From positions 150,627 through 214,626 of the forward strand of contig JAKOXL010000029.1 in NCBI GenBank assembly GCA_029781045.1: a stretch of 64,000 nucleotides of DNA, read 5' to 3'. Made by a program: the position numbers and the translations under genes. A model generated the notes under the pieces. It had not been told where the DNA came from and ran no database searches. It was given only the letters and a program-made list of their open reading frames with translations. This document shows, one piece after another, positions 38,229 to 47,471 of this stretch. Each line of letters starts with the position of its first letter. Within the stretch, counting starts at the first letter, position 1. Source of the DNA: Bacillota bacterium (lineage in GTDB: Bacteria; Bacillota; UBA994; UBA5500).

Positions 38229-39175
38229 CCACCCTCCCTATTTAACAGGTACTGGACACGGGCTAAGTTAGCAATCCCCACGGCGTTATCGGTGCAGAGC
38301 TGGGCAGGCGTAAAGTGAAGCCCCATACGCCCCCCCAGACGGTGCTCCAATCGCCGACGGATCAGTTGGTTGCTCATGACGCCTCCTACCAGTAGAACCT
38401 CATTTAAACCTTCCTTCTCCGTCGCCCACCTCAAGCCCTTTTCTAGAGAGTTGGCCACGACACGTAGGGTAGCAAAGGCGATTTCGTGGGGGTCCTCCCC
38501 TTGCTCGATTAGGCGCAGCGCAGCCGAGCAAGGCCCGGAGAAGCTCAGCCCGGTAGGTGACGCAACTGAGGGCAAGCTTATGCGGCCACTGGCCTGGCTA
38601 GCCAACTGCTCTAAAGCAGGGCCAGCTGGGAACGGCAAACCTAGGGCTACCCCGACACGGTCAATCATCTGACCAGCACTTAGATCAGAGGTCGCCAAGA
38701 GCAGATGGATGGCAAAACCAGCTCTTTCAGAGCAAGGAGTAACACGCAAAATCTCCGTCGTGCCTCCCGATATATGTACAGCTAAGAAAGGTCCCTGAAA
38801 CCGCATGCTCTGCAGTCCGGCAGCAATATGCCCCTCTTGGTGAGAAAACCTGTAAAGAGGGACCTCTCTTGCACTGGCTATTCCGCCAGCCATGGCTAAA
38901 CCTGCCAGAAAGACAGGCATATAGGAGTCGGCCTGTGGTCGGGGTCTAGCGCTCACTGCTACTGCAGAGATTTCCTTGGGCAGTTTGAACTCGTTCCACA
39001 CCTCACTCAGATGACGTACATGATAGAAAACCCCATCACTCTGGCGCAAACCCCGCTCGCCAGCCGCGACAGGCAATAGTCTACGGATATCATGAACCAA
39101 ATTGCCCGCCACATCTACCACTGCCAGTGAAGTAGTATAACAGCTAGTATCTATACCGAGGAAATATTTAGACAT
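38225..39175 (-). CDS. TsaD/Kae1-like ASKHA protein (second-paralogue type)
   Basis: YFLGIDTSCYTTSLAVVD...QEGHIAAGLQSMRFQGPFLAVHISGGTTEILRV...LVGGVMSNQLIRRRLEHRLG; between nusB and xseA. Confidence 0.8.
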   Translation of the reverse strand: MSKYFLGIDTSCYTTSLAVVDVAGNLVHDIRRLLPVAAGERGLRQSDGVFYHVRHLSEVWNEFKLPKEISAVAVSARPRPQADSYMPVFLAGLAMAGGIASAREVPLYRFSHQEGHIAAGLQSMRFQGPFLAVHISGGTTEILRVTPCSERAGFAIHLLLATSDLSAGQMIDRVGVALGLPFPAGPALEQLASQASGRISLPSVASPTGLSFSGPCSAALRLIEQGEDPHEIAFATLRVVANSLEKGLRWATEKEGLNEVLLVGGVMSNQLIRRRLEHRLGGRMGLHFTPAQLCTDNAVGIANLARVQYLLNREGG

Positions 39176-39176
39176 A

Positions 39177-39575
39177 CTATAACTCCCTTGCCACACTACC
39201 TAAGAGCCCATTGATGAAGCGACCAGACTCCTCGGTGCCATAGCGATGGGCTAATTCCACCGCCTCGTTGATAATGACCCCAGCAGGGGTTTCGGTGGAA
39301 CCTAACATTTCCCCTAATGCGAGGCGCAAGATACTGCGGTCTACACGCGGAAGACGGTTCAACTCCCAATCCACACTCTTGGCGCGGATGATAGCATCGC
39401 TCTCCGCCTGTTTACTTACCGCCATCTGCACCAATTGCCGGGCAAAAGGGACGAGGGCCTCTGAGAGCGGTGTTGTCTCCAAGGCAAAAGCAAACGCATC
39501 CTCCTGTGAAATATGGCCAATATCCAGCTGAAAGAGAGTGCGCAAAGCAACTTCTCGTGCTAAGCGGCGGCTCAT
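39177..39575 (-). CDS. nusB: Transcription antitermination factor NusB
   Basis: MSRRLAREVALRTLFQLDIG...ILRLALGEMLGSTETPAGVIINEAVELAHRYGTEESGRFINGLLG. Confidence 0.94.
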   Translation of the reverse strand: MSRRLAREVALRTLFQLDIGHISQEDAFAFALETTPLSEALVPFARQLVQMAVSKQAESDAIIRAKSVDWELNRLPRVDRSILRLALGEMLGSTETPAGVIINEAVELAHRYGTEESGRFINGLLGSVAREL

Positions 39576-39686
39576 GGGCATCATTCCTTTTCCAAGCAAA
39601 CTTAGTTCTCGCATTTCTTATACTAGCATATCCGCAGCCATCAAGTGCATATCGACATCTCAGTTTACCAAATCCTACAAAAAAGA

Positions 39687-39705
39687 AAACCGCGAGACGC
39701 GGTTT
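39687..39705 (-). terminator. Terminator downstream of the asp23 family gene
   Basis: AAACCGC-N5-GCGGTTT followed by TCTTTTTT on the minus strand. Confidence 0.75.
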
Positions 39706-39718
39706 CAACATACTTGAC

Positions 39719-40135
39719 CTACTTGGATTTCCCCGATTCTTCACCTTTAGCATCGGGAAAAAACACGCTCTGTACATGCACATTAGCTTCCACAACTTCC
39801 AGGCCGGTCATATTGGCAATGGCATTCTTAACGTTTTCCTGTACTTTGCGGGCCACTACCGGGATACGAGCCCCATGCTCAACTATGATGAAGAGGTCGA
39901 CGACCACCTGTTTTTCGCCAACTTGTACTTTTACGCCTTTCGCGAGATTCTTCTTACCCAACATTTCGGAGACGCTCCCGGCCAGGCCACCGCCTCCCAT
40001 TCCAGCTACTCCTTCCACCTCGCTGGCGGCCAGACCGGCAATGACAGCCACCACATCATCGGAGATGCGGATAGCGCCAGCTTCGCGCACCAGTTCATGG
40101 GCATTATTCTTATCCATTTGTTGGCCTCCTTCCAT
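39719..40135 (-). CDS. Asp23/Gls24 family envelope stress protein
   Basis: GAIRISDDVVAVIAGLAASEVEGVAGM...VVDLFIIVEHGARIPVVARKVQENVKNAIANMTGLEVVEANVHVQSVFF. Confidence 0.92.
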   Translation of the reverse strand: MEGGQQMDKNNAHELVREAGAIRISDDVVAVIAGLAASEVEGVAGMGGGGLAGSVSEMLGKKNLAKGVKVQVGEKQVVVDLFIIVEHGARIPVVARKVQENVKNAIANMTGLEVVEANVHVQSVFFPDAKGEESGKSK

Positions 40136-40229
40136 TATCCGTAGCTAGTACAAAAGGTGAGGATAGGTCTAGATACACCCCCATTATACTCAAGGAACAC
40201 CAGTATAACAATGTTAAAGGGAAGGAATG

Positions 40230-40778
40230 TCATTTTCTCTCTATCACTCTTACGCTGTTTACATCAAGCTGCAGCGTACTGGCCACCAATTCAATTATCT
40301 GGATGGCTTGGGCTTGGCTTAAGCCGTCACTCTTAACTAACAGATGGGCCACGTCCCCGTTTAACATAAGCAGAGCATCGGAATAGCCTTTGCCTATGAC
40401 CAGCTTTTCCACCGCCAGCTCCTTCTCCATAGTTGTTGTTAGGTCCAACCAGGCCTGTTGAGCCTGTCTCCGGACTTCATCGCTAGTATTACTGTTATTG
40501 ATAATCTCCCGTAACAAATCCAGCTGCATACTACGCTGCTTCTCCCGTTCTAAGCGGTACTCATTGAAGAAATCCTTTTCTGGTGGAGCATAGCCCTCCA
40601 AGGAGTTGTCTGGCATTAACCCCTTGGATGGAGCCCCAGTGGTGGGCGCCAACGGTTCTCCTTCTTCAGCTAAGAGAGGCAGACTCTTATAGTAGGCATT
40701 CATCAAATAGTATCCAGATATGGCCAGCAGCATGAGTAAACTCACACTCAACATGACAGATTTGCCTCGGATAACCAT
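40230..40778 (-). CDS. spoIIIAH: Stage III sporulation protein AH
   Basis: N-terminal TM, FFNEYRLEREKQRSMQLDLLREIINN...; last gene of the operon. Confidence 0.94.
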   Translation of the reverse strand: MVIRGKSVMLSVSLLMLLAISGYYLMNAYYKSLPLLAEEGEPLAPTTGAPSKGLMPDNSLEGYAPPEKDFFNEYRLEREKQRSMQLDLLREIINNSNTSDEVRRQAQQAWLDLTTTMEKELAVEKLVIGKGYSDALLMLNGDVAHLLVKSDGLSQAQAIQIIELVASTLQLDVNSVRVIERK

Positions 40779-40787
40779 CGCTCCACC

Positions 40788-41393
40788 TCATTTCCCTGGC
40801 AGTATTTCTACGGCATGGGCCGGTACATTGCAGATCGCCTGCACTGCCCTCAATAGTTCTAATCGAATGGCCGAATTGTCAGCCCCTTGGGCGACGATGA
40901 CCACCCCCCTGATAGGTGGCAGTTTTTCTTGTAACAACAGCAGTTGATTATTGCTGGTTACCAGATTGCTGGATTGGTTCTCCTCCGTCGTAAGACGAGT
41001 ACCGCCGTTGCCATCCCTTTCTTCTGTGGTTCTTTGCGAAGACTGCATACTAACAGCCGGCACTATTTCGGGACCACTGTCTAGTGAGAGCATCACTCGC
41101 ACTTTGCCTACCCCTTTTATCTCCGCTAACAATTCAGCCAACTGCTGCTCTAACTGCTGCCGATAGGCAGAGACCTGTTGTAAAGAACTTCCTTGGGTTT
41201 GCGTCTTATTGCTATCTACCAACGTGGAAGGCAGCAAGGGCGCTGCTGCCTCTTTTCCCGGCCACAAAAGCTGGAGTGCTAGTAGGGCGACTACCCCCAG
41301 CAGTCCCAGCATCAAGATGCGGTTATTACTCAAACGTTGCCAAATGACCCCCATGTGCTCTCCAATTGCGTGCTGAGATGGCTGACTCGACAT
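40788..41393 (-). CDS. spoIIIAG: Stage III sporulation protein AG
   Basis: TM plus LLAEIKGVGKVRVMLSLDSG...PPIRGVVIVAQGADNSAIRLELLRAVQAICNVPAHAVEIL. Confidence 0.94.
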   Translation of the reverse strand: MSSQPSQHAIGEHMGVIWQRLSNNRILMLGLLGVVALLALQLLWPGKEAAAPLLPSTLVDSNKTQTQGSSLQQVSAYRQQLEQQLAELLAEIKGVGKVRVMLSLDSGPEIVPAVSMQSSQRTTEERDGNGGTRLTTEENQSSNLVTSNNQLLLLQEKLPPIRGVVIVAQGADNSAIRLELLRAVQAICNVPAHAVEILPGK

Positions 41394-41414
41394 CCAAACC
41401 CCCCTCTTTCTATC

Positions 41415-42020
41415 CTATTTCACGATCACCGACACCTGGTCTTCAGTTAGGAGAAAGTATTTGGCTATTGCCTGCTGCACCCGCCGGCCAGTTCTAGTCA
41501 TTGCCTCTATTTGCGTCTCATCCAGTGACCGGCTGGGCTCCAATTCTATTTGGACCTCTTCCACTGGAGCGACTAAACTTTCACGGCAGACTACTTCAAT
41601 TCTAAGAATACGACCAAAGTCGGCGGCCTCCCGATCTTCAACAAAAGCTATGTTGCAATCGATCAGCTCTACGTCACCTACTAACGCTACTATGTCGCTG
41701 ATTTGTGTCTCCAGCATACGGCGATAAGTAGCTAACAGGTTGGCTTCATTTTGTTGCCGGAACAACTCACTGCCTGCCTGAAGTTGAGCCCAAGCAGTCT
41801 GGGCTTGCGCCTGTCCCAGTAGTTCGCCCACGTCCCAGGAGGCCCGGGTTAAGGCCAATAGAGGCTGAAGCATGGTTAGAACCAGAACCAGAGCCACCGC
41901 CAGATGGGCGTAACGACGCATGCTGCCTTGCGGTAGTATCAACTGCAAGAAGGTGGCCATGACTACTATTACCAGTACATTACGGACAAAATCTCTTAGG
42001 GCCGCTAGTGCCATATGCAA
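41415..42020 (-). CDS. spoIIIAF: Stage III sporulation protein AF
   Basis: ALRDFVRNVLVIVVMATFLQLILPQGSMRRYAHLAVALVLVLTMLQPLL. Confidence 0.93.
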   Translation of the reverse strand: MHMALAALRDFVRNVLVIVVMATFLQLILPQGSMRRYAHLAVALVLVLTMLQPLLALTRASWDVGELLGQAQAQTAWAQLQAGSELFRQQNEANLLATYRRMLETQISDIVALVGDVELIDCNIAFVEDREAADFGRILRIEVVCRESLVAPVEEVQIELEPSRSLDETQIEAMTRTGRRVQQAIAKYFLLTEDQVSVIVK

Positions 42021-42025
42021 CCTCC

Positions 42026-43216
42026 CTATCGCAGCATTAGGGCACTATTGCCCGCGCCTACGATTACCGTAATCAGAACGAAGAGCATTACGCCGACCAC
42101 GGCCAAGGCACCAAAAAAGTAGGTAAAGATACCCGAGATTTCGTTGAGAGCATTGGACAAGAGTCCTCCGCCCAAAGGTTGAACAACAGCTGCTACAATG
42201 CGATAGACGGCTAGAAGTGCGATGATGCGTATGGCTGGTAATGCACAGTAAAGGAAAATACCCACAACCCCAATAAAGCTCAGTGTATTGCCAATAAGTG
42301 CGGTACAACCGGCTATGGTCTCGAAACCGTCAGAAAGCATGCCTCCTACTACAGGGAGAAAAGCTTTGACCGCAAACTTCCCGGCGCGAAAAACCGCTCC
42401 ATCTGCCACTGCTCCGACTGTAGCCTGAGCAATATTAAATCCCACAAACAACATGAACAGAACTCCCATTATTCCCGCCCCAACGTCACGCAACAGAAAG
42501 GCCAAGCGCGAGATTTTGATGTTCTGGGAGAGATTGTTGACTAGGATTAAAACACCAGCAAAGAAAATAAGGGGAACCGCTAGGTTCACGATCAAGGTAC
42601 TAATGGCATTCAACACCAGCAACAATAGGGGGTTAAAGAGGGCAGCCGAACTGACGCTTCCGGCCGCCATCACCACGGTTAATAAAAGTGGAAACAAGGC
42701 GTGAACAAAGCTCAGCATTGAATCCAGAGCGCTGCGAGTCGCACTGAGGGCCCGTCCGTAGCTCTGTAAGGCAAAACCCATCACCACTAGAAAGCAAATC
42801 AGATAAGCAATATCAGCCACCTTTCCATCAACCGCTTCATGCAGATGCTGCAGCAATACACATAGCATTGCCAACACCAAAAGCCGTATGAGTAAACTGG
42901 ACTGGGCTGCCAACTCACGGAACAACAGGGCACTTAGACTCTTGGCAGTATGTGCCAGAGAAAAGCCCTCTTGGTTCTTGATGGAGTTAAGCACCCCCCT
43001 TAAAGACAGGTCGGGCAACAGTCCCTCGTATTCCTCTTCCAGTCGACGTAGGTATGCGTCTAGTTGGCTGGTGTCTAGGGCCTGCAATTGCTGCTCTAGG
43101 ATCTCGTCTACGCTGACGCTGCTTGGCTCACTGCAGTTTGCTGCCTTAAGATCAGTAGGGAAAAGCAAGGTAATTGTCAGTACTAATAGCAATAGCTTGC
43201 GAACGATCTCTATCAC
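42026..43216 (-). CDS. spoIIIAE: Stage III sporulation protein AE
   Basis: Multi-TM SpoIIIAE; operon position. Confidence 0.95.
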   Translation of the reverse strand: MIEIVRKLLLLVLTITLLFPTDLKAANCSEPSSVSVDEILEQQLQALDTSQLDAYLRRLEEEYEGLLPDLSLRGVLNSIKNQEGFSLAHTAKSLSALLFRELAAQSSLLIRLLVLAMLCVLLQHLHEAVDGKVADIAYLICFLVVMGFALQSYGRALSATRSALDSMLSFVHALFPLLLTVVMAAGSVSSAALFNPLLLLVLNAISTLIVNLAVPLIFFAGVLILVNNLSQNIKISRLAFLLRDVGAGIMGVLFMLFVGFNIAQATVGAVADGAVFRAGKFAVKAFLPVVGGMLSDGFETIAGCTALIGNTLSFIGVVGIFLYCALPAIRIIALLAVYRIVAAVVQPLGGGLLSNALNEISGIFTYFFGALAVVGVMLFVLITVIVGAGNSALMLR

Positions 43217-43227
43217 CTCCTGATGCC

Positions 43228-43614
43228 CTAGGGTAACAGTTGCAGTACCGAGTCCAAAATCACAAGCACGATTGGTACGGATAAGGCCATGATAATCACC
43301 TTACCAGCCAGTTCAACTTTGGTGGCGATTGCCCCCTCTTGGGCATCACGACAGATTTGGGCACCGAACTCAGCGATATAGGCTACCCCCACAATCTTCA
43401 ACAAAGTGGAAAGGTGCAAGCTCCCCACTTCCGTCTTGCCGGCAATACTTCCCAATGTGTTGACTATCATACCGATCCGTGGAACGGCGGTGGCGAAAAT
43501 CAACACTCCAAGCAGCAGAGAAAGCAACAATGCCAGCTCGGGCCGGGTCTGACGGAGGATAATCAGAAGTACAACCCCTACAACAGCCAGGAACACTATG
43601 GCGACTATATCCAT
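43228..43614 (-). CDS. spoIIIAD: Stage III sporulation protein AD
   Basis: TLLKIVGVAYIAEFGAQICRDAQEGAIATKVELAGKVIIMALSVPI. Confidence 0.95.
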   Translation of the reverse strand: MDIVAIVFLAVVGVVLLIILRQTRPELALLLSLLLGVLIFATAVPRIGMIVNTLGSIAGKTEVGSLHLSTLLKIVGVAYIAEFGAQICRDAQEGAIATKVELAGKVIIMALSVPIVLVILDSVLQLLP

Positions 43615-43628
43615 TACAACCCAATCCT

Positions 43629-43832
43629 TCAGAACTGGAACATAGCTCGTATGCTGGAAAACAGCTCGTTCATCCAGCGGATAACGGTAAACATAACTAC
43701 GATAACTCCCAGCAGAACGAGTAGCTGGGCATACTCTTCTCTTCCCGAGTTTTCCAAGATGCTATGCAGTATGGCAATAACAAAACCAAAAACGGCAACC
43801 TGTAAGATAACTAGATAGTTGATACCGCCCAC
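43629..43832 (-). CDS. spoIIIAC: Stage III sporulation protein AC
   Basis: 67-aa two-TM protein: VAIFGF-like start and SGREEYAQLLVLLGVIVVM; operon position. Confidence 0.93.
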   Translation of the reverse strand: MGGINYLVILQVAVFGFVIAILHSILENSGREEYAQLLVLLGVIVVMFTVIRWMNELFSSIRAMFQF

Positions 43833-43856
43833 ATTCGCTTACCCCCTTAGCTTGAC

Positions 43857-44384
43857 CTACACTAAGACTATGACCAGCAGCAAGCCAGATAGTACGCCCA
43901 AATAGCGCCACATACGTTCATTCTGTTGTCGCTCCGCTTCCGCAGTCATTGCTTCCCTTTCCAGATGCTGCACGGCCAGCAGCAGGTGACGCTCTTGATC
44001 ACGGCTATCGGAAAGGCCTAGAACCGCTCCCAGTTGCCTGACAACCATCAAGTCTCTTGTTCCCAGGGCTGATTGCCTTGCCAAAGCCTCCAACCCCAAC
44101 TCCCAAGCCGCCTGTGCCGTGTTGCCAGGCATCGATAGATGTTGAGCTGCCACCTGAAACATGTCGCTAATCGGAGACCGGTGGGTAGTTGCTAAAGTGG
44201 CAAAGGCCTCTGGCAACGGAGTAACGCCGTAGCTGATCTCCGTGGCCAGTCCCTGTAACGCCGACTGCAGCTGTCGCAGGTGTCGCGGGCGATCCCGGTA
44301 ACGCCGGGAAATCTCAAATCCAATGGTGGTAGTAGCCAGTATGATAAAGCCACTGGCCACTATCTTTATGAGTAACAGCCACAT
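43857..44384 (-). CDS. spoIIIAB: Stage III sporulation protein AB
   Basis: GFEISRRYRDRPRHLRQLQSALQGLATEISYGVTPLPEAF. Confidence 0.94.
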   Translation of the reverse strand: MWLLLIKIVASGFIILATTTIGFEISRRYRDRPRHLRQLQSALQGLATEISYGVTPLPEAFATLATTHRSPISDMFQVAAQHLSMPGNTAQAAWELGLEALARQSALGTRDLMVVRQLGAVLGLSDSRDQERHLLLAVQHLEREAMTAEAERQQNERMWRYLGVLSGLLLVIVLV

Positions 44385-44390
44385 ATGACT

Positions 44391-45341
44391 TTACCTCCCC
44401 ACCTTTTGCCGTTTGGCGTCAAGCACCGCTTCAATGGTTCCCGGTCCTGCCCGAGAACTGAGAAGAATAAAGCGTGTAAAGGATCCTCGGAGCAACAGGT
44501 CTTTTAAGGCAGGCCGTTTCAGCAGTTCGTCCCAAGAACTACCATGGGCTGTAGCCAAAACGGTAACTCCACAATGCAGAGCTTCTTCGATGGCCTCTGC
44601 GTCTTCCCGCCGTCCAATTTCGTCGGTCACCAATACCTCAGGGCTCAATGCCCTCAATGCCATCATCATTCCTTCAGCCTTAGGACAAGCATCCAACACG
44701 TCAGTGCGGGGCCCCACATCTAATTGAGGAACCCCTTGATAGCAAGCGGCCAACTCCGAACGCTCGTCCACCACCGTTATCTTGTAGGCCCGCGGACAGT
44801 TTTGTCCCCAACTCAAGTTGCGCACCAGATCCCGCAATAAGGTGGTCTTGCCGCCTTGAGGGGGGGCGATCAACAGGGTGCTGCAAAGCTCGCCCTCTTC
44901 CGCAAACAGGAGGGGCAGAATTTGCAGGCCACATCCCTTCACTTCACGCGCAACGCGAATGTTAAAGCCACTGATATACTTCAGTGTACGAACGCGCCCG
45001 TTCTCCACCACTGCCCGGCCAGCTAGTCCGATGCGGTGCCCGCCCGCTATGGTAACGTACCCGCATCGTAGTTCGGTTTCCAATGCATAGATAGAACTCT
45101 GACTAATAGTGGCTAGCATATGCCGCACCCCATGCGCCGTAGCAATCATCGTGTGGGTCCATTCCTGCTGTAATCCGGTGGTAGTGAGCACCCTTTCCCC
45201 AAAGGTGCCATAGGCTAAGATAGGTTGTCCCTGCCTAATACGTAATTCCTGCACTTGTTCCAGAATATACGTCGGTGACTGCAACAGAGGAGCCTGCCAC
45301 TCCTCAGGAAACAGGTTCAAAAGTGTTTTCCAAACCTCCAT
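44391..45341 (-). CDS. spoIIIAA: Stage III sporulation protein AA (ATPase)
   Basis: Walker A APPQGGKTTLLRDLVRNLS; VVDERSELAACYQGVPQLDVGPRTDVLDACPKAEGMMMALRALSPEVLVTDEIG. Confidence 0.96.
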   Translation of the reverse strand: MEVWKTLLNLFPEEWQAPLLQSPTYILEQVQELRIRQGQPILAYGTFGERVLTTTGLQQEWTHTMIATAHGVRHMLATISQSSIYALETELRCGYVTIAGGHRIGLAGRAVVENGRVRTLKYISGFNIRVAREVKGCGLQILPLLFAEEGELCSTLLIAPPQGGKTTLLRDLVRNLSWGQNCPRAYKITVVDERSELAACYQGVPQLDVGPRTDVLDACPKAEGMMMALRALSPEVLVTDEIGRREDAEAIEEALHCGVTVLATAHGSSWDELLKRPALKDLLLRGSFTRFILLSSRAGPGTIEAVLDAKRQKVGR

Positions 45342-45364
45342 GGCAACACCCCCACCTTGCTACA

Positions 45365-45393
45365 ATGCTATGGCCTGTCCGAGCTATTTATGC
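45365..45393 (-). promoter_or_regulatory. Candidate sigma-E promoter of the spoIIIA operon
   Basis: Minus strand GCATAAA-N14-CATAGCAT just upstream of spoIIIAA. Confidence 0.6.
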
Positions 45394-45408
45394 CAGCTGC
45401 AAAAAGAA

Positions 45409-45434
45409 AGCTATCTGCACTGTAGCAGATAGCT
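45409..45434 (-). terminator. Terminator downstream of the zinc-ribbon gene
   Basis: AGCTATCTGC-N6-GCAGATAGCT followed by TTCTTTTT on the minus strand. Confidence 0.85.
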
Positions 45435-45474
45435 CTTGCTGGACTACTTGCTAAAACGTCCCTGTTGGCGTATT

Positions 45475-45795
45475 CTAGGTAGGATTGGAAAGCAAAACGG
45501 TTTGGCCACAAGCTGGACAACGAGTGGCCGCATCTGCCACCGCCTCATAGGACACCGACACCCGCGAGCGACAGTGAGGGCAGGCTATATCCATCCTATC
45601 TTTCATGTTAGGTTGGTCCACTGCCAGCTTTTCCACCACGTTTAGCAACTCCCCAATAATGTCTAGGCTGGACATCCAAAGGGTGTCATCATCATCTTCG
45701 CCATTCCTACTGGCATGGGCCTGCTGACGTAATGCCATAGTTCGCTGTTCCAAAGCTCGGAGACGATCTACCACGCTTTTTCTGTCACTCATCAC
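45475..45795 (-). CDS. Zinc-ribbon protein, CD1247-N-like
   Basis: Coiled N-terminus plus CPHCRSRVSVSYEAVADAATRCPACGQTVLL (two CPxC). Confidence 0.65.
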   Translation of the reverse strand: MMSDRKSVVDRLRALEQRTMALRQQAHASRNGEDDDDTLWMSSLDIIGELLNVVEKLAVDQPNMKDRMDIACPHCRSRVSVSYEAVADAATRCPACGQTVLLSNPT

Positions 45796-45881
45796 TAACC
45801 CACTCCTTGCTATAACCTCCTGTGGTTAATGTCCCACCTCGGGAAAAAAACATACGATTACTCGAGTCATCGCTTAAGCTC

Positions 45882-45910
45882 ACGTCTTACTCGTTCAACA
45901 CATAGCATGT
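45882..45910 (+). promoter_or_regulatory. Possible mother-cell (sigma-K/E-like) promoter of the ATP-grasp-like gene
   Basis: AC-N17-CATAGCATGT (remembered sigma-K form AC-N16/17-CATAnnnTA); the CATAGCAT element equals the spoIIIA -10. Confidence 0.3.
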
Positions 45911-45932
45911 AGGGAACCGCAATACGTTTTCT

Positions 45933-47303
45933 GTGAGGGTGATAGATTTGCAGTGCATAGACGCCTGTCGGCGCATCGACGCCGCCCTAGGGCAAGCCCA
46001 GATTATTCGTCCGATGGCTAGGCCCAATCCCGCAGCTCGCTTTGCCTCCTTTCGCATTGGACCAACTCCCTTTTCTGTCAGCCCGAGCCAGGCTCAAGAG
46101 TTACGGGCTATGGGAGAGCACTGGCGCAACTTTTACATAGCCATGGATAGGCTTTACTGGTTGAGTAAAGGCGGAGAAGCCCCGGCTTTTGTGGCCAAGT
46201 ATCTGGACGCGGGCAAACCCAGTTGGCTGTTGGAGCTAGCTCAAGCTGATGCCTATCGGGAACAGATACCGATCATTATTCGCCCAGACCTGCTATTAAC
46301 CGCCTCTGGTTGGAAAGCTACAGAACTGGACTCGGTTCCGGGCAGCATGGGTTTGCTTGCCTTCTTTGAACAGGTATATGCTTCCTGGCCTCTGCTGGGC
46401 GACGGTCAGACGGCGGCTGCCATGGCTAACGCGCTATTAAACCTATTGGACTCCCGAGAACAGTCTGCGATTGTCATATCCGAAGAATGTTCAGGATACA
46501 GGGCCGAAACAGCTTGGCTCTCTCGTCATTGGCAGGAGCAGCACATTCAGATTCCCACCATTTATCCAGAGGACCTGCAGATCAAGAACGGCCAAGTGCG
46601 CTATCAGGGAGAGCGACTACACCTCATCTATCGATTCTTCGAGCTATTCGATATTGAGAACATTCCCGGAGCAAAGGATCTGCTGTATTTGGGAGCACAA
46701 GGGAAGATAAGAATAACCCCTCCACCCAAACCTCATCTGGAGGAGAAAATGTGGTTTGCCTTTTTCCACCATCCACTGCTGCAATCCTATTGGATTCAGC
46801 TTTTGGGAGGTGAAACCTTCAACTACCTAAAAGGAGTGATCCCTCCCACTTGGTTGCTCTGCAGTGACCAGATAGCCTTCGCTGGCGGTCCTTGTGGTTC
46901 CCTGTCTAAGCTTAAACAAACCAGCCGCCGCAGTCGGCCCTTTGTGCTCAAACCCTCCGGCTTTTCCCCCTTGGCATGGGGCGGCCATGGTCTCAGCCGA
47001 GGTAAAGATTACACCACCACTCGCTGGGTTCAAGCTATTGACAATTGTGTTGCCCAGGAGTACCAGTCTCCTTACATAATCCAGGTTTATCAACAATCGT
47101 TGCCCCATCGGGTTGAGTACTATGAATACTCTCAGGAGAGTATCCATTCCTTCGAAGGCAAATTGCGTCTCTGCCCCTATTACTTCTTGCAGGGAGCAAG
47201 AGTAGTTCTTTCCGGCGCCCTTGCCACCCTCGTTCCGCTTAGCAAGCCCATCATTCACGGCATGACTGATGCGGTAATGGTGCCAACGGTTATCGAATCA
47301 TAG
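45933..47303 (+). CDS. Circularly permuted ATP-grasp-like / glutathionylspermidine synthase-like protein
   Basis: ELDSVPGSMGLLAFFEQVY, LHLIYRFFELFDIENIPGAKDLLYLGAQGKIRITPPPKPHLEEKMW, FVLKPSGFSPLAWGGHGLSRG. Start could be GTG 45933/45939 or TTG 45948. Confidence 0.6.
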   Translation: MRVIDLQCIDACRRIDAALGQAQIIRPMARPNPAARFASFRIGPTPFSVSPSQAQELRAMGEHWRNFYIAMDRLYWLSKGGEAPAFVAKYLDAGKPSWLLELAQADAYREQIPIIIRPDLLLTASGWKATELDSVPGSMGLLAFFEQVYASWPLLGDGQTAAAMANALLNLLDSREQSAIVISEECSGYRAETAWLSRHWQEQHIQIPTIYPEDLQIKNGQVRYQGERLHLIYRFFELFDIENIPGAKDLLYLGAQGKIRITPPPKPHLEEKMWFAFFHHPLLQSYWIQLLGGETFNYLKGVIPPTWLLCSDQIAFAGGPCGSLSKLKQTSRRSRPFVLKPSGFSPLAWGGHGLSRGKDYTTTRWVQAIDNCVAQEYQSPYIIQVYQQSLPHRVEYYEYSQESIHSFEGKLRLCPYYFLQGARVVLSGALATLVPLSKPIIHGMTDAVMVPTVIES

Positions 47304-47321
47304 CCCACTAAGAAAAGAACA

Positions 47322-47364
47322 GGCGTGTCGCAAGACGTTTTTGGAAAACGTGTGCGAACACGCC
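47322..47364 (+). terminator. Probable terminator after the ATP-grasp-like gene
   Basis: Nested stem GGCGTGT...ACACGCC with internal ACGTTTT/AAAACGT, followed by ATTCTTTCTCT. Confidence 0.55.
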
Positions 47365-47471
47365 ATTCTTTCTCTATGGGACCAAGCTCTAGGAGCGATG
47401 GACCGTGGCCATGTAAAGCGTCTAGTTGCCGGTCTCCGAAATAAGCCCCCGTGGGCTTTACTTATCGGTTT

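Noticed and set aside
39470-40144. 224-aa plus-strand ORF in the track
   Set aside because: Antisense to nusB and the Asp23-family gene, both well supported; composition typical of a mirror frame; no RBS or family signature.
46827-47258. 143-aa minus-strand ORF inside the ATP-grasp-like gene
   Set aside because: The plus frame has the conserved ATP-grasp-like motifs here; the minus frame looks like a shadow ORF.
47365-47470. Possible small ORF or gene remnant after the ATP-grasp-like gene
   Set aside because: Only a 22-codon frame without a convincing RBS; region mostly explained by flanking terminator hairpins.
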